Source of the DNA: Brevibacterium linens ATCC 9172
GTDB taxonomy: Bacteria > Actinomycetota > Actinomycetes > Actinomycetales > Brevibacteriaceae
Assembly (NCBI RefSeq): GCF_900169165.1
Contig: NZ_FXYY01000008.1
Coordinates: 62,001-126,000, forward strand
Length of the DNA stretch: 64,000 bases
Reading direction: 5' to 3'
Shown: piece by piece, positions 1 to 9,518 of the stretch
Layout of the letters: each line of letters opens with the position of its first letter
How positions within the stretch are numbered: position 1 is the stretch's first letter
The notes under the pieces: model-generated
The model's input: only the letters and a program-made list of their open reading frames with translations
Told to the model about the DNA's origin: nothing
Databases searched by the model: none
Translations under genes and position numbers: made by a program

Positions 1-156
1 GTGGCGTGTGCGTTCCTCATGGTCAACCTCGGCGGGCGGACGTGGATCGTCTTCGGTGTGTGGATGGCCGTCGGCGCCATCGTCTATCTCACCTACAGCC
101 GCCGCCACTCGACGGTCGGGGCCATGGACGAGGCAACGTACCGCGCCACCCTCTGA
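1..156 (+). CDS. APC-family amino-acid permease, C-terminal fragment (cut by window edge)
   Basis: The frame is open from the first base of the window and ends in TGA at 154-156, so only the last 51 residues are visible. They comprise a hydrophobic final membrane segment containing WIVFGVWMAVGAIVYLTY, followed by SRRHS and a short hydrophilic tail. A last helix ending in a Tyr-x-Arg-Arg-His-Ser turn is typical of the cationic-amino-acid branch of the APC superfamily (YfnA/CAT type), which are twelve- to fourteen-helix inner-membrane permeases. Substrate cannot be judged from this fragment. The gene is convergent with rlmB, and the stop codon is followed at once by the long palindrome at 157-218, which probably ends transcription from both sides. 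Confidence 0.7.
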   Translation: MACAFLMVNLGGRTWIVFGVWMAVGAIVYLTYSRRHSTVGAMDEATYRATL

Positions 157-218
157 TTGCTACCTGACGGCGGCCCAGCTACCTCGCGCGAGGTTGCTGG
201 GCCGCCGTCAGGTAGCAA
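157..218. repeat. 62-bp near-perfect palindrome, copy A (bidirectional terminator-like)
   Basis: Bases 157-179 and 196-218 are perfect 23-bp inverted repeats (the left arm begins TTGCTACCTGACGGCGGCCC). The 16 bases between them contain a further perfect 14-bp palindrome at 181-194, so the whole element pairs except for one T.T position (180/195). On the plus strand it is followed by GGGGG and TTTT. It starts at the base after the permease stop and ends 10 bases from the rlmB stop. The core recurs at 59216-59271. A bidirectional transcription terminator is the simplest reading; a REP-like dispersed repeat is the alternative. Confidence 0.85.
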
Positions 219-228
219 TTGGGGGTTT

Positions 229-1167
229 TCAGGGGCGGCGGGCTCGTGCCACCTCGTAGAGGGAGACCGCTGCGGCGATGCCGGCGTTGAGCGACTCGGT
301 GGTCGCAGCGATCGGGATCGACACGATCTGGTCGCACTTCTCCGAGATGAGCCGCGACAGACCCTTGCCTTCGGAGCCGACGACGATGCACAGCGGGTCG
401 CGGGTGAAGGTCAGTTCGGGCAGCTCGACGTCACCGTCCATGTCGAGGCCGACGACGAAGACATTCTGCTTTTTCAGCTCATCGATCGCCCTGGCCAGGT
501 TGACCACCTGTGCCACGCGGATGCGCGAGGCGGCACCGGCGGAGGTCTTCCACGCCGCGGCCGTCATCGAGGCGGCGCGACGCTCCGGGATGATCACACC
601 GTGACCGCCGAAGGCCGCCGTCGACCGGACGATGGCACCGAGGTTGCGCGGATCCGTGATCCCGTCGAGGGCCACGAGCAGCGGAGTCTCGGCTCGTTCG
701 GCCGCGAATTCGAGCAGGTCGGCGGGGTCGGCATAGTCGTACGGCGGAACCTGCAGGGCGATGCCCTGGTGGATCGCGTCGTCGGTGAGCCGGTCGAGGT
801 CGGGCTTGCTCGCCTCGAGCATCGAGATTCCGCGCTGCGTCGCCAGAGTGATGGATTCGCGCACCCGATCGTCGGAGTCGATGCGACCGGAGACGTACAT
901 CGCGGTGGCCGGAACACCTTCGCGCAGAGCCTCGAGGACCGAATTGCGTCCGGCGACCATATTCGGTCCGAGCTCCTTCTTCTTCCGCTTCGCCTGCGCC
1001 GAGGCGTTCGAACTCTTGCGCTGCTGCGCGGCCTTGTGCGCCTTGTGATAGACGCGGTCCTCGGCCTTGGGCGTCGGCCCCTTGCCGCGCAGGCCGCGCC
1101 TGTTCTTGCCGCCCGACCCCCTGGTCGGGCCCTTCTTCGATCCGCCGGAGCGGGGATTGGAAGTCAT
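229..1167 (-). CDS. rlmB: 23S rRNA (guanosine-2'-O-)-methyltransferase RlmB, TrmH/SpoU family
   Basis: 312 aa. The product uses S-adenosylmethionine to 2'-O-methylate a guanosine in the peptidyl-transferase region of 23S rRNA. About 65 N-terminal residues are very basic and glycine-rich, an extension common in actinobacteria that probably contacts rRNA. A SpoU substrate-binding domain starts near residue 69 (NMVAGRNSVLEAL). The trefoil-knot methylase domain shows motif 1 DPRNLGAIVRS, motif 2 VVGSEGKGLSRL and motif 3 with TESLNAGIAAAVSLYEV, so all three SpoU motifs are intact. AGGAAA precedes the ATG. It lies 61 bp after cysS on the same strand, the usual actinobacterial cysS-rlmB order, and is probably co-transcribed. 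Confidence 0.93.
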   Translation of the reverse strand: MTSNPRSGGSKKGPTRGSGGKNRRGLRGKGPTPKAEDRVYHKAHKAAQQRKSSNASAQAKRKKKELGPNMVAGRNSVLEALREGVPATAMYVSGRIDSDDRVRESITLATQRGISMLEASKPDLDRLTDDAIHQGIALQVPPYDYADPADLLEFAAERAETPLLVALDGITDPRNLGAIVRSTAAFGGHGVIIPERRAASMTAAAWKTSAGAASRIRVAQVVNLARAIDELKKQNVFVVGLDMDGDVELPELTFTRDPLCIVVGSEGKGLSRLISEKCDQIVSIPIAATTESLNAGIAAAVSLYEVARARRP

Positions 1168-1228
1168 GTATTTCCTATCGGATGCGTTGGGGTCGCGAGC
1201 TCATGCCCGTGACCGAAATTCGTCGACC

Positions 1229-2680
<1,452 letters not shown>

Positions 2681-2928
2681 GCCCCCAAGTCTACCGGGCG
2701 TGGAAGATTTCCCGGTTTCCCATTATTCGATACACGACTGTTATGCGCATCACGTGACGACGGGCACATTGCCCAGCGTTTTCACAGTAAACTGGAGCCA
2801 AGCATTGAAGCCGCAGCAAGAGACCCTTCTCACATCACGGACTTCACATCGGACCACCGGTCTCACAGACGAAACTTCGGTGGCCACACTCGGTCGCGAT
2901 GATCCGCGGCCAGTCAAGAAAGGACATC

Positions 2929-4488
2929 ATGTCACCCACGTCATCACCCCGGAGGGAGGTCTTCGTCTCCCGCGGCGCGTTCATCTTCGCGGCCATCGGT
3001 TCGGCGGTCGGCCTCGGCAACATCTGGCGCTTCCCGTATGTCACCTACGAGAACGGCGGCGGCGCCTTCCTCATCCCCTACCTCGTCGCTCTGCTGACTG
3101 CAGGCATCCCGCTGCTGTTCTTCTACTACGCCATGGGCCACCGGTCTCGCGGATCGGCTCCGCTGGCCTACCGGATGACCCACCGAGCCGCCGAGCCCAT
3201 CGGCTGGTTCGCCACCGGAATCGCGATCATCATCGGCATCTACTACGCCGCCATCATCGGCTGGGCCGGCTCCTATATGTTCTTCTCGCTGAGCGAGGCC
3301 TGGGGCGATGACGCGGAGGGCTTCCTCTTCGGCGAGTACCTCAAGCTCGCAGACCCCGGCATCTCCTTCGAATTCGTCCCCGGCGTGCTCATCCCGCTCA
3401 TCATCGTGTGGGCCATCGTCCTCGGCATCCTCCTGCTCGGTGTGCAGAACGGCATCGCACGGTTCTCGAAGATCTTCATCCCGCTGCTCATCGTCCTCTT
3501 CCTCGCCCTCGTCGTCCGGTCGCTGTTCCTTCCCGGCGCTGCGGAGGGACTGAATGCACTGTTCACTCCCGACTTCTCGGCACTGACAGATCACAAGGTG
3601 TGGATCGCGGCGTACGGTCAGATCTTCTTCTCTCTGTCCATCGCCTTCGGCATCATGATCACCTATGCCTCCTACCTGAAGAAGAAGACGAACCTCACCG
3701 GCTCCGGTCTCGTCGTCGGCTTCTCGAACTCGGCGTTCGAGATCCTCGCCGGCATCGGAATCTTCGCGGCCCTCGGGTTCATGGCCTCTGCTCAGGGCGT
3801 CGAGGTCTCCGAGGTGGCATCGTCGGGCATCGGCCTGGCCTTCGTCGGCTTCCCGACGCTGATCTCCCAGATGCCCGGCGGAGCGATCTTCGGATTCGTC
3901 TTCTTCGCCTGCCTCGTCTTCGCCGGTCTGACCTCGCTGATCTCGATCGTGCAGGTCCCGATCCAGGCTCTGCGGGACAAGTTCCGTCTCAGCAACAAGA
4001 CCTCGACGGCGACCGTCGGCGGAGCGATGGCGATCGTCTCGCTGGTGCTCATGCCCACGGTGACCGGACTCTACGCACTCGACACCATGGATGCCTGGGC
4101 GAACAACATCGGCATCGTCGGCTCGGCCGTCCTCGCGATCGTCGTCGTCGCATGGCTGCTGGGCAAGCTGCCGGTGTTCAAGCGTCACCTCAACGCAGTC
4201 TCGAGCTTCAAGCTCGGGTGGACCTGGATGATCCTCATCTCGATCACCGGTGTGGTGCTCGCCTACATGCTCGTCACACAGATCATCACCTACGCCACCG
4301 ACGGCTACGAGGACTACCCGGCCGTCATCACCGGCACCTACGGCTGGGGCATGATCGCCCTGCTCGTCGTCGCCTCCATCGTCCTCACCCTGGTCAGATG
4401 GCCGAAGAAGACGATCGACGACATGAATGAGGCGATCGCCGACTCCGTAGCCGAAGAGAACCTCCGCAACGAGACCAAGGGAGTCTGA
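2929..4488 (+). CDS. sodium-dependent neurotransmitter-symporter-family transporter, MetP-like large subunit
   Basis: 519 aa from the chosen start. An in-frame ATG at 2899 exists, but GAAAGGA sits six bases before the ATG at 2929, so I take that one. The protein has about twelve membrane helices in the LeuT fold. The signature GLGNIWRFPYVTYENGGGAF lies near the N-terminus in the sodium/substrate-binding first helix, and SFSNSAFEILAG-like sequence lies further in. NSS proteins couple sodium entry to amino-acid uptake. The gene directly downstream encodes a MetS-type small subunit, a pairing known from the MetPS methionine/alanine importer of Corynebacterium glutamicum, so methionine or alanine is the best substrate guess. 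The long reverse frame here is a shadow. Confidence 0.88.
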   Translation: MSPTSSPRREVFVSRGAFIFAAIGSAVGLGNIWRFPYVTYENGGGAFLIPYLVALLTAGIPLLFFYYAMGHRSRGSAPLAYRMTHRAAEPIGWFATGIAIIIGIYYAAIIGWAGSYMFFSLSEAWGDDAEGFLFGEYLKLADPGISFEFVPGVLIPLIIVWAIVLGILLLGVQNGIARFSKIFIPLLIVLFLALVVRSLFLPGAAEGLNALFTPDFSALTDHKVWIAAYGQIFFSLSIAFGIMITYASYLKKKTNLTGSGLVVGFSNSAFEILAGIGIFAALGFMASAQGVEVSEVASSGIGLAFVGFPTLISQMPGGAIFGFVFFACLVFAGLTSLISIVQVPIQALRDKFRLSNKTSTATVGGAMAIVSLVLMPTVTGLYALDTMDAWANNIGIVGSAVLAIVVVAWLLGKLPVFKRHLNAVSSFKLGWTWMILISITGVVLAYMLVTQIITYATDGYEDYPAVITGTYGWGMIALLVVASIVLTLVRWPKKTIDDMNEAIADSVAEENLRNETKGV

Positions 4489-4489
4489 C

Positions 4490-4603
4490 ATGGGCACTTC
4501 AGCAATCGTCATGATGGTCATCGCCATCGTCACCGTCTGGGGCGGCCTGGGAGCCGCAATGCTGCACCTGCGCACGCACCCCGACGAGGACGTCGCCGAC
4601 TGA
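4490..4603 (+). CDS. MetS-type small subunit of the NSS transporter
   Basis: A 37-residue protein starting one base after the transporter stop (TGA then C then ATG). Residues 3-27 form one membrane helix (AIVMMVIAIVTVWGGLGAAM), followed by LHLRTHPDEDVAD. Small single-helix partners ending in an acidic Pro-Asp-Glu tail are the hallmark of the MetS / methionine-alanine importer small-subunit family, required for activity of the large subunit MetP. The immediate adjacency and shared strand imply translational coupling with 2929-4488. It is too short for most gene callers. Family recognition is from the motif and context; the substrate is inferred. Confidence 0.85.
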   Translation: MGTSAIVMMVIAIVTVWGGLGAAMLHLRTHPDEDVAD

Positions 4604-4933
4604 CCACAGGGTGACTCCGCCCCTGATCACGGGCTGAACCCGACCCCGTTCACGACCGGCTGAGTCGGATCCGCAGCGCCGCCTCGGCGACGTGGATCGG
4701 CTCACCCCCGCCGAGGCGGTCCGATGCAATCCAAGCATCGGGCCGCCTTCGCCTATCCACCCTCACCCCACCCAGGTCGAACGCATCGTCTCACTCCTGA
4801 ATCACCCACTGGTCGCGGACGTCCGGCCTGGTTAGGGTGGGGGGGTGTGTGAGCACCCCTGCCGGGGTGCAACAGTTCCACTTCGGGTTCCGTATCCGCG
4901 GACACCCGCTGCCGAAGACACAAAGGAGACGCA
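4604..4933. other. 330-bp intergenic region: terminator of the MetP/S pair and leader of the mycothiol gene
   Basis: No gene is visible. From the left it holds the inverted repeat at 4679-4719 (separate entry), a small hairpin GATGC-AATCCAA-GCATC at 4723-4739, a C/A-rich stretch, TTAGGGTGGGGGGGTG at 4831-4846, and a hairpin GCACCCC-TGCC-GGGGTGC at 4853-4870. The last sits in what would be the 5' leader of the gene at 4934. AAGGAG at 4923-4928 is a good ribosome-binding site for that gene. A TAGGGT at 4833 could be a -10 element, but I cannot support a matching -35. Confidence 0.6.
4679..4719. terminator. hairpin made from two facing copies of CGCCGAGGCGG
   Basis: CCGCCTCGGCG at 4679-4689 is the exact reverse complement of CGCCGAGGCGG at 4709-4719, giving an 11-bp stem with a 19-base loop, 76 bases after the MetS-like stop codon. 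There is no T tract. The arms are copies of the 11-mer repeated across this window, so here the repeat works as a stem. The function as terminator is inferred from position. Confidence 0.6.
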
Positions 4934-6025
4934 ATGCCACAGACTGTCAAGGGCGTCATCTCCCGCAGCAAGGGAGCCCCAGTCGAACTCACCGACATCG
5001 TCATCCCGGATCCGGGCCCGGGCGAGGTCGTCGTCGATGTGAAGTCGTGCGGCGTCTGCCACACGGACTTCCACTACCGTGAAGGCGGAATCAGCGACGA
5101 CTACCCGTTCCTGCTCGGCCACGAGTCCGCCGGGGTCGTCTCCGAAGTCGGCGATGGGGTCACCGAGGTCGAGGTCGGCGATTTCGTCATCCTCAACTGG
5201 CGCGCCGTCTGCGGCGACTGCCGTGCCTGCAAGCGCGGAGAGCCCTGGTACTGCTTCGACACCCACAATGCTTCGCAGAAGATGACCCTGCCCGACGGCA
5301 CCGAGCTCGAGGCCGCACTGGGCATCGGCTCGTTCGCCGAGAAGACGCTCGTCGCCGCCGGACAGTGCACGAAGGTCCCCGAGGCGGACCCGGCTGTCGT
5401 GGGTCTGCTCGGCTGCGGAATGATGGCCGGAATCGGCGCCGCCATCAACACCGGTGAGGTCACCCGCGGCAAGTCCGTGGCCATCATCGGCGCCGGCGGT
5501 GTCGGCTGCGCGGCGATCGCCGGTTCGGCTCTGGCCGGGGCGAACACGATCATCGCCCTCGACATCGATGAGAAGAAGCTCGAGTGGGCGAAGGAACTCG
5601 GCGCCACCGACACCGTGGATACGAAGGGCATGAGCGAGGACGAGGTCGTCGCCGCGATCCAGGAGCGCACCGGAGGCTTCGGCGCCGATGTCGTCATCGA
5701 CGCCGTCGGGCTCCCCGCCACCTGGCGGCAGGCCTTCTACGGCCGCGACCTCGCCGGCACCGTCGTGCTCGTCGGCGTGCCGACCCCGGAGATGGAGCTC
5801 ACCGTTCCGCTGCTCGATGTGTTCGGCCGCGGCGGCAAGCTCAAGTCCTCGTGGTACGGCGACTGCCTGCCCGACCGCGACTTCCCGATGCTCGTCGACC
5901 TCTACCAGCAGGGACGTTTCCCGCTCGAGAAGTTCGTGTCCGAACGCATCGGCATCGGCGATGTCGAATCCGCATTCGAGAAGATGGGCAAGGGAGAAGT
6001 CCTGCGATCGGTGGTGGAACTGTAA
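4934..6025 (+). CDS. S-(hydroxymethyl)mycothiol dehydrogenase
   Basis: 363 aa zinc-dependent, NAD-linked medium-chain dehydrogenase, called MscR or AdhE in other actinobacteria. It oxidises the formaldehyde adduct of mycothiol to S-formylmycothiol and can also reduce S-nitrosomycothiol. Catalytic zinc ligands are in GVCHTDFH (Cys42) and GHESAG. Structural-zinc cysteines are in [15 protein letters not shown] near residues 97-111. The NAD-binding Rossmann motif [10 protein letters not shown] lies near residue 186. AAGGAG is six bases before the ATG. The next gene, a metallo-beta-lactamase-fold protein, overlaps by one base (TAATG). The same pair occurs in corynebacteria, and mshA in this window supplies the thiol. 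Cytosolic formaldehyde detoxification. Confidence 0.92.
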   Translation: MPQTVKGVISRSKGAPVELTDIVIPDPGPGEVVVDVKSCGVCHTDFHYREGGISDDYPFLLGHESAGVVSEVGDGVTEVEVGDFVILNWRAVCGDCRACKRGEPWYCFDTHNASQKMTLPDGTELEAALGIGSFAEKTLVAAGQCTKVPEADPAVVGLLGCGMMAGIGAAINTGEVTRGKSVAIIGAGGVGCAAIAGSALAGANTIIALDIDEKKLEWAKELGATDTVDTKGMSEDEVVAAIQERTGGFGADVVIDAVGLPATWRQAFYGRDLAGTVVLVGVPTPEMELTVPLLDVFGRGGKLKSSWYGDCLPDRDFPMLVDLYQQGRFPLEKFVSERIGIGDVESAFEKMGKGEVLRSVVEL

Positions 6026-6696
6026 TGACAGCTATTGAGCATCTCGTCACGTCGGGTACGTTCTCCCTGGATGGGGAGACGCACAACGTCGACAACAATG
6101 TGTGGATCATCGGTGATGATTCCGAGGTCATCGTCATCGACCCGGCCCATGATGTCGATGCGATCGCCGAGGCGGTCGGATCCAGAGAGGTCAAGGCCGT
6201 TCTGCTCACGCACGGTCACGACGATCACGTGCGCGTCGTCCGCGACTTCGCCCAGCGGGTGGGCAACCCCACCGTGTACCTCAATCCCGATGACTATGTG
6301 CTGTGGGACATGACCTTCGAGAACTACCGTCCCGACGGACAGATCGCCCACGGCGACACCTGGACCGTCGGCGAAATCAAACTCAAGGCTCTGCACACCC
6401 CAGGCCACTCCCCCGGTTCGACGTGCTTCTTCGTCGAGACCGGCCTGCCGGCTCCGGCATCGGCGGGCGCCGGTCGGGCGGTCGGTCCGGTGCTGTTCTC
6501 CGGAGACACTCTGTTCAAAGGCGGCCCCGGGGCCACGGGGCGGTCGCATTCGAGCTTCGAGACGATCATCGAATCGATCCGGGACGTGCTCTTCCGCCTG
6601 CCCGAGGCGACCGTCGTGCTCACCGGGCACGGTGACTCGACGTCGATCGGCGCCGAGAGCCCGGCCCTCGAGGATTGGATCAAGCGCGGCCACTGA
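6025..6696 (+). CDS. MBL-fold metallo-hydrolase coupled to mycothiol-dependent formaldehyde oxidation
   Basis: 223 aa, glyoxalase-II-like. The metal-binding motif THGHDDH (HxHxDH) is near residues 61-67, followed by TPGHSPGS, FSGDTLF and a C-terminal TGHGDST, so every ligand of a binuclear metallo-beta-lactamase site is present. The start codon overlaps the stop of the dehydrogenase by one base, so the two are translationally coupled. The likely role is hydrolysis of S-formylmycothiol to formate and mycothiol, the thiolesterase step after the dehydrogenase. That specific role is inferred from the gene pair; the fold and hydrolase class are seen directly. A Gly/Ala/Pro-rich loop before VGPVLFSGDTLF is slightly longer than usual. 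Confidence 0.85.
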   Translation: MTAIEHLVTSGTFSLDGETHNVDNNVWIIGDDSEVIVIDPAHDVDAIAEAVGSREVKAVLLTHGHDDHVRVVRDFAQRVGNPTVYLNPDDYVLWDMTFENYRPDGQIAHGDTWTVGEIKLKALHTPGHSPGSTCFFVETGLPAPASAGAGRAVGPVLFSGDTLFKGGPGATGRSHSSFETIIESIRDVLFRLPEATVVLTGHGDSTSIGAESPALEDWIKRGH

Positions 6697-6749
6697 TCTG
6701 GCGCGCCACAGCCCAAGCGCTGAGTCGCAGCTGTGCGCGCAATACACCT

Positions 6750-6796
6750 CGCAGACGCGGGTCGCGACCCCTACGGGTCCGCGACCCGCGTCTGCG
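6750..6796 (+). terminator. strong GC-rich hairpin after the MBL-hydrolase gene
   Basis: Left arm 6750-6770 (begins CGCAGACGCGGGTCGCG) pairs with 6775-6796 across a CTAC loop, with a single bulged base. It lies 53 bases after the stop of the hydrolase and about 30 bases before the next start. No T tract follows. An intrinsic-terminator-like or mRNA-stabilising hairpin is the likely role. Confidence 0.75.
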
Positions 6797-6826
6797 CTCT
6801 CCGGCCCCGACGGATAGACTTCTCGG

Positions 6827-8245
6827 GTGCCAGAATCACAGTCTTCGCAGCCCGCCGAGTCCGCGTCCGCCTCGGTGCCGTCCACCAGCGACATCGCCGC
6901 CACGTCCAACGGCCTCAAGGTGGGGATGAAACCCCGCCACCTGGTGATGATGAGCCTCGGCTCGGCGATCGGCGCAGGTCTCTTCGTCGGCTCCGGCGCC
7001 GGCGTGCGGGCTGCCGGCCCTGCCGTACTCATCTCCTACATCGTTGCGGGCCTCATCGTCATCTTCGTCATGCGGGCGCTGGGCGAACTCGTCGCCGCCG
7101 ACCCGAATCCGGGTGCGTTCTCGCACTATGCGGGCAAGGCCATGGGCCCGGCCGCGGCCTTCGCCGTCGGTGCACTGTGGTGGGTGCAGCTGTGCCTGGT
7201 CGTCGCCGCCGAGGCCACCGCCGCCGCGCAGATCGCGGCCTCCTATATTCCGGCCGTCCCCCAGTGGCTCATCGCCTTGGCGATCATGCTCGTCTTCACG
7301 GCGATCAACCTCACCACGTCCGGCAGCTTCGGTGAGTTCGAGTTCTGGTTCTCGCTCATCAAGGTCACCTTCGTCGTCCTCTTCGTCGTCCTCGGCGCCG
7401 CATACCTGTTCGGGTGGACCCCGGCCGAGCCGCCCGCGCAGATCTTCGCCGACGGGTTCATGCCCACCGGCATCTCCGGCATCGCCGCCGGTCTGCTCGT
7501 CGTCGCCTTCGCCTTCGGCGGCATCGAGATCGTCGCTGTCGCCGCGGCCGAGACCGCGAACCCCGAACGCAGCGTCTCGCAGGCGATCAAGACGATCGTG
7601 TGGCGCATCCTGTTCCTCTACATCGGTTCCGTGGCGATCATCGTCCTCGTCCTGCCGTGGACGGACGACCGTTTGGCCGAGTCCCCGTTCGTGGCCGTCC
7701 TCGAGTCTGCAGGACTGCCGTTCATCGCCTCGCTGCTGGCCGCGGTCATCGTCATCGCGCTGCTGTCGTCGATGAACGCGAACATCTACGGAGCGTCCCG
7801 GATGTCGTTCTCGATGTCACAGCGGTCCATGCTTCCCCGCGGGCTCGGCCGCACCAATCGCCGCGGCGTGCCCGTGCATGCGGTGCTGGCCACCTCGGCG
7901 TTCGGTTTCGTCGCCGTCGCACTCAACTACTTCTGGGCGGCCGAGGTCCTCGGGGTCCTGCTCAACATCGTCGGCTCGACGCTCATCGTCACCTGGGTCG
8001 TGACGCTCGTCTCGCAGATCGTCCTGCGTCGTCGCGCCGAGGCGGCCGGCCGGTCCCTGCCCCTGCGCATGTGGGGCTTCCCGTGGCTGTCGTATGTCAC
8101 CTTGGCCGGCATCGCCGTGATCATCGGGCTCGGCCTGACCGTCGAATCCGTGCGCTTCCAGATCGTCGGCACGCTCATCTTCGTCGTCGCGCTCTACCTC
8201 GTCGGCCTCGTCGTTACGAAGCGCCACCCGGACGCGAAGGTCTGA
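6827..8245 (+). CDS. APC-family amino-acid permease
   Basis: 472 aa with about twelve membrane helices. After a Ser/Ala-rich N-terminus of roughly 30 residues comes MKPRHLVMMSLGSAIGAGLFVGSG, the conserved first-helix motif of the amino-acid transporter family (AnsP/GabP/ProY type). A conserved third-helix region NPGAFSHYAGKAMGPAAAF and FAFGGIEIVAVAAAET in helix 6 follow. It would import an amino acid by proton symport; the substrate is not readable. The GTG at 6827 is the longest start; the ATG just before KPRHLV (residue 33) is an alternative that keeps every helix. It follows the hairpin at 6750-6796, so it is probably a separate transcription unit. Confidence 0.87.
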   Translation: MPESQSSQPAESASASVPSTSDIAATSNGLKVGMKPRHLVMMSLGSAIGAGLFVGSGAGVRAAGPAVLISYIVAGLIVIFVMRALGELVAADPNPGAFSHYAGKAMGPAAAFAVGALWWVQLCLVVAAEATAAAQIAASYIPAVPQWLIALAIMLVFTAINLTTSGSFGEFEFWFSLIKVTFVVLFVVLGAAYLFGWTPAEPPAQIFADGFMPTGISGIAAGLLVVAFAFGGIEIVAVAAAETANPERSVSQAIKTIVWRILFLYIGSVAIIVLVLPWTDDRLAESPFVAVLESAGLPFIASLLAAVIVIALLSSMNANIYGASRMSFSMSQRSMLPRGLGRTNRRGVPVHAVLATSAFGFVAVALNYFWAAEVLGVLLNIVGSTLIVTWVVTLVSQIVLRRRAEAAGRSLPLRMWGFPWLSYVTLAGIAVIIGLGLTVESVRFQIVGTLIFVVALYLVGLVVTKRHPDAKV

Positions 8246-8365
8246 GACCGCCCATCACCTCCGCCGAGGCGGCTGTCGGCTTCCGTACCCGGACCGCGGC
8301 AGTCCCCCGCGGCCGGTGTTCAGTCGCAGCCTTCGTCCGATCCAGGCATCTGAACTCGTCGAGCC

Positions 8366-9496
8366 TCAATCGTCGAGTGGGTCCAATGCGGCGATGAGCT
8401 CCCCCAGGGCGTGAGCCGAATCTGCCGCTCCCGCCCAGCCGGCGAGCATGTCCCTCGTCTGGCCCACGTGCCGGTTGAAGTGTCGGCCCGCATAGCTCGT
8501 CACGTCGATCGGCACGATCCTCTCCAAGGCTTCGAGCACGAGGTGTGCGGCGGTGCCGAAGACGGGAACCGGCACCCCGAGGCGGCTTCGCACGGCCTCG
8601 GCCGCGGCATCAGAGGGTCGGTCGAGATGTGATTTCAGTGCGGCCCAGTCGCCGTCGCGGACGCTGAGTTCGGCGACGAAGGGAATGAACACCGTCGGCG
8701 GCAGCAGCACGGCCTCCATCGGCACCGGCAGAACGAGTCGGCCCAGCCCGCGAACAAGCGAACGCACCGCGCCCCTCGGCCCCGCGACGAGGAAACGCGG
8801 TGCGCCGGCCGGTGCCCAGAACCTCACTTCGTGCCCGGGTTCGGCTCTTCTGCCGAGCTCTCCGTCGCGCCCGTTGGCTGTGCGCACGCCCCTGTCGATC
8901 TCCCCGGCCCGACTGCCGGCTGTGCACACACCGCTGTCGGCCTCCCCGACCCGGTTGCCGGCTGTGCGCACACCGTCAGCCGGCGCACCCGGGTCCAGTC
9001 GTTCGGACAGGAACGCGGGTCCGACAATGACGGCTTGGGCACCGGGGAAAACGGCCTGTGCTCGTTCGAGGTCTCCTTCGCCCTGGCTCGTCGTCGCAAT
9101 GAACGCGGGTGAGATCTCCCGAATCGCCGAGACCACCTCAGCGTCGAGATCACCCGGGCGAGTCGTGAGGACGATGAGGTCCCAGATTCCATCAGCGGCA
9201 GCAGCAGTCCAGTCTGTGATCGTCACCCGCCGAGTCGCGGCCACACGGGTCACCGACCAGCCATCGCTCGAACTCGCTCGTCTGCCATCGGCTCGCCCGC
9301 GTCCTCCCGCACAGCTGCTGTGTCGGGAGCCCGCCTGGCCGGAATCGGTCGGATCGGCGATGCTCACACGTCGCGGAAAGGCCGCCCGTCCGTCGGCGCC
9401 GGGCGAGCGGGAGACAACGGCGACCTCGTGAGCGTCGGTGAAGAGCGCGGCTCCGGCGAGGCCGATGGCGCCGGCTCCCTGGAAGAGGACTCTCAC
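8366..9496 (-). CDS. ketopantoate-reductase (ApbA/PanE)-like NAD(P) oxidoreductase with repeat insertions
   Basis: 376 aa. The N-terminus MRVLFQGAGAIGLAGAAL is a dinucleotide-binding Rossmann motif. DLIVLTTRPGDLDA and FIATTSQGEGDL match the middle of the fold, and the C-terminal half (PMEAVLLPPTVFIPFVAEL, then a helical LGELIAALD end) resembles the ApbA C-terminal domain. 2-dehydropantoate reductases use NADPH to make pantoate. This protein is longer than usual (about 300 aa) because of an Arg/Gly/Ser-rich insert near residues 45-85 and a 14-residue tandem repeat near 170-215 (separate repeat entry). Whether it is a true PanE is uncertain. It starts at GTG and precedes ispF on the same strand. 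Confidence 0.6.
   Translation of the reverse strand: MRVLFQGAGAIGLAGAALFTDAHEVAVVSRSPGADGRAAFPRRVSIADPTDSGQAGSRHSSCAGGRGRADGRRASSSDGWSVTRVAATRRVTITDWTAAAADGIWDLIVLTTRPGDLDAEVVSAIREISPAFIATTSQGEGDLERAQAVFPGAQAVIVGPAFLSERLDPGAPADGVRTAGNRVGEADSGVCTAGSRAGEIDRGVRTANGRDGELGRRAEPGHEVRFWAPAGAPRFLVAGPRGAVRSLVRGLGRLVLPVPMEAVLLPPTVFIPFVAELSVRDGDWAALKSHLDRPSDAAAEAVRSRLGVPVPVFGTAAHLVLEALERIVPIDVTSYAGRHFNRHVGQTRDMLAGWAGAADSAHALGELIAALDPLDD
8877..8998. repeat. 42-bp tandem repeat, about three copies, in frame inside the ApbA-like gene
   Basis: GGCTGTGCGCAC-like unit starts at 8877, 8919 and 8961, an exact 42-bp period. On the coding strand this gives three 14-residue units of the form GV(R/C)TA(G/N)xRxGE(A/I/L)xx. 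The period is a multiple of three, so the frame is kept. It adds about 40 residues to an otherwise conserved fold. Confidence 0.85.
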
Positions 9497-9518
9497 TGCT
9501 GGCTCTCCTCATTCAGCT

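Noticed and set aside
157..1212. Open frame on the plus strand through rlmB
   Set aside because: Starts inside the palindrome and is the complement of a complete SpoU methylase.
2944..4575. Long open frame on the minus strand across the MetP-like gene
   Set aside because: Asp/Glu/Arg-rich product typical of antisense reading of a hydrophobic membrane gene in high-GC DNA; the plus strand has a clear NSS transporter.
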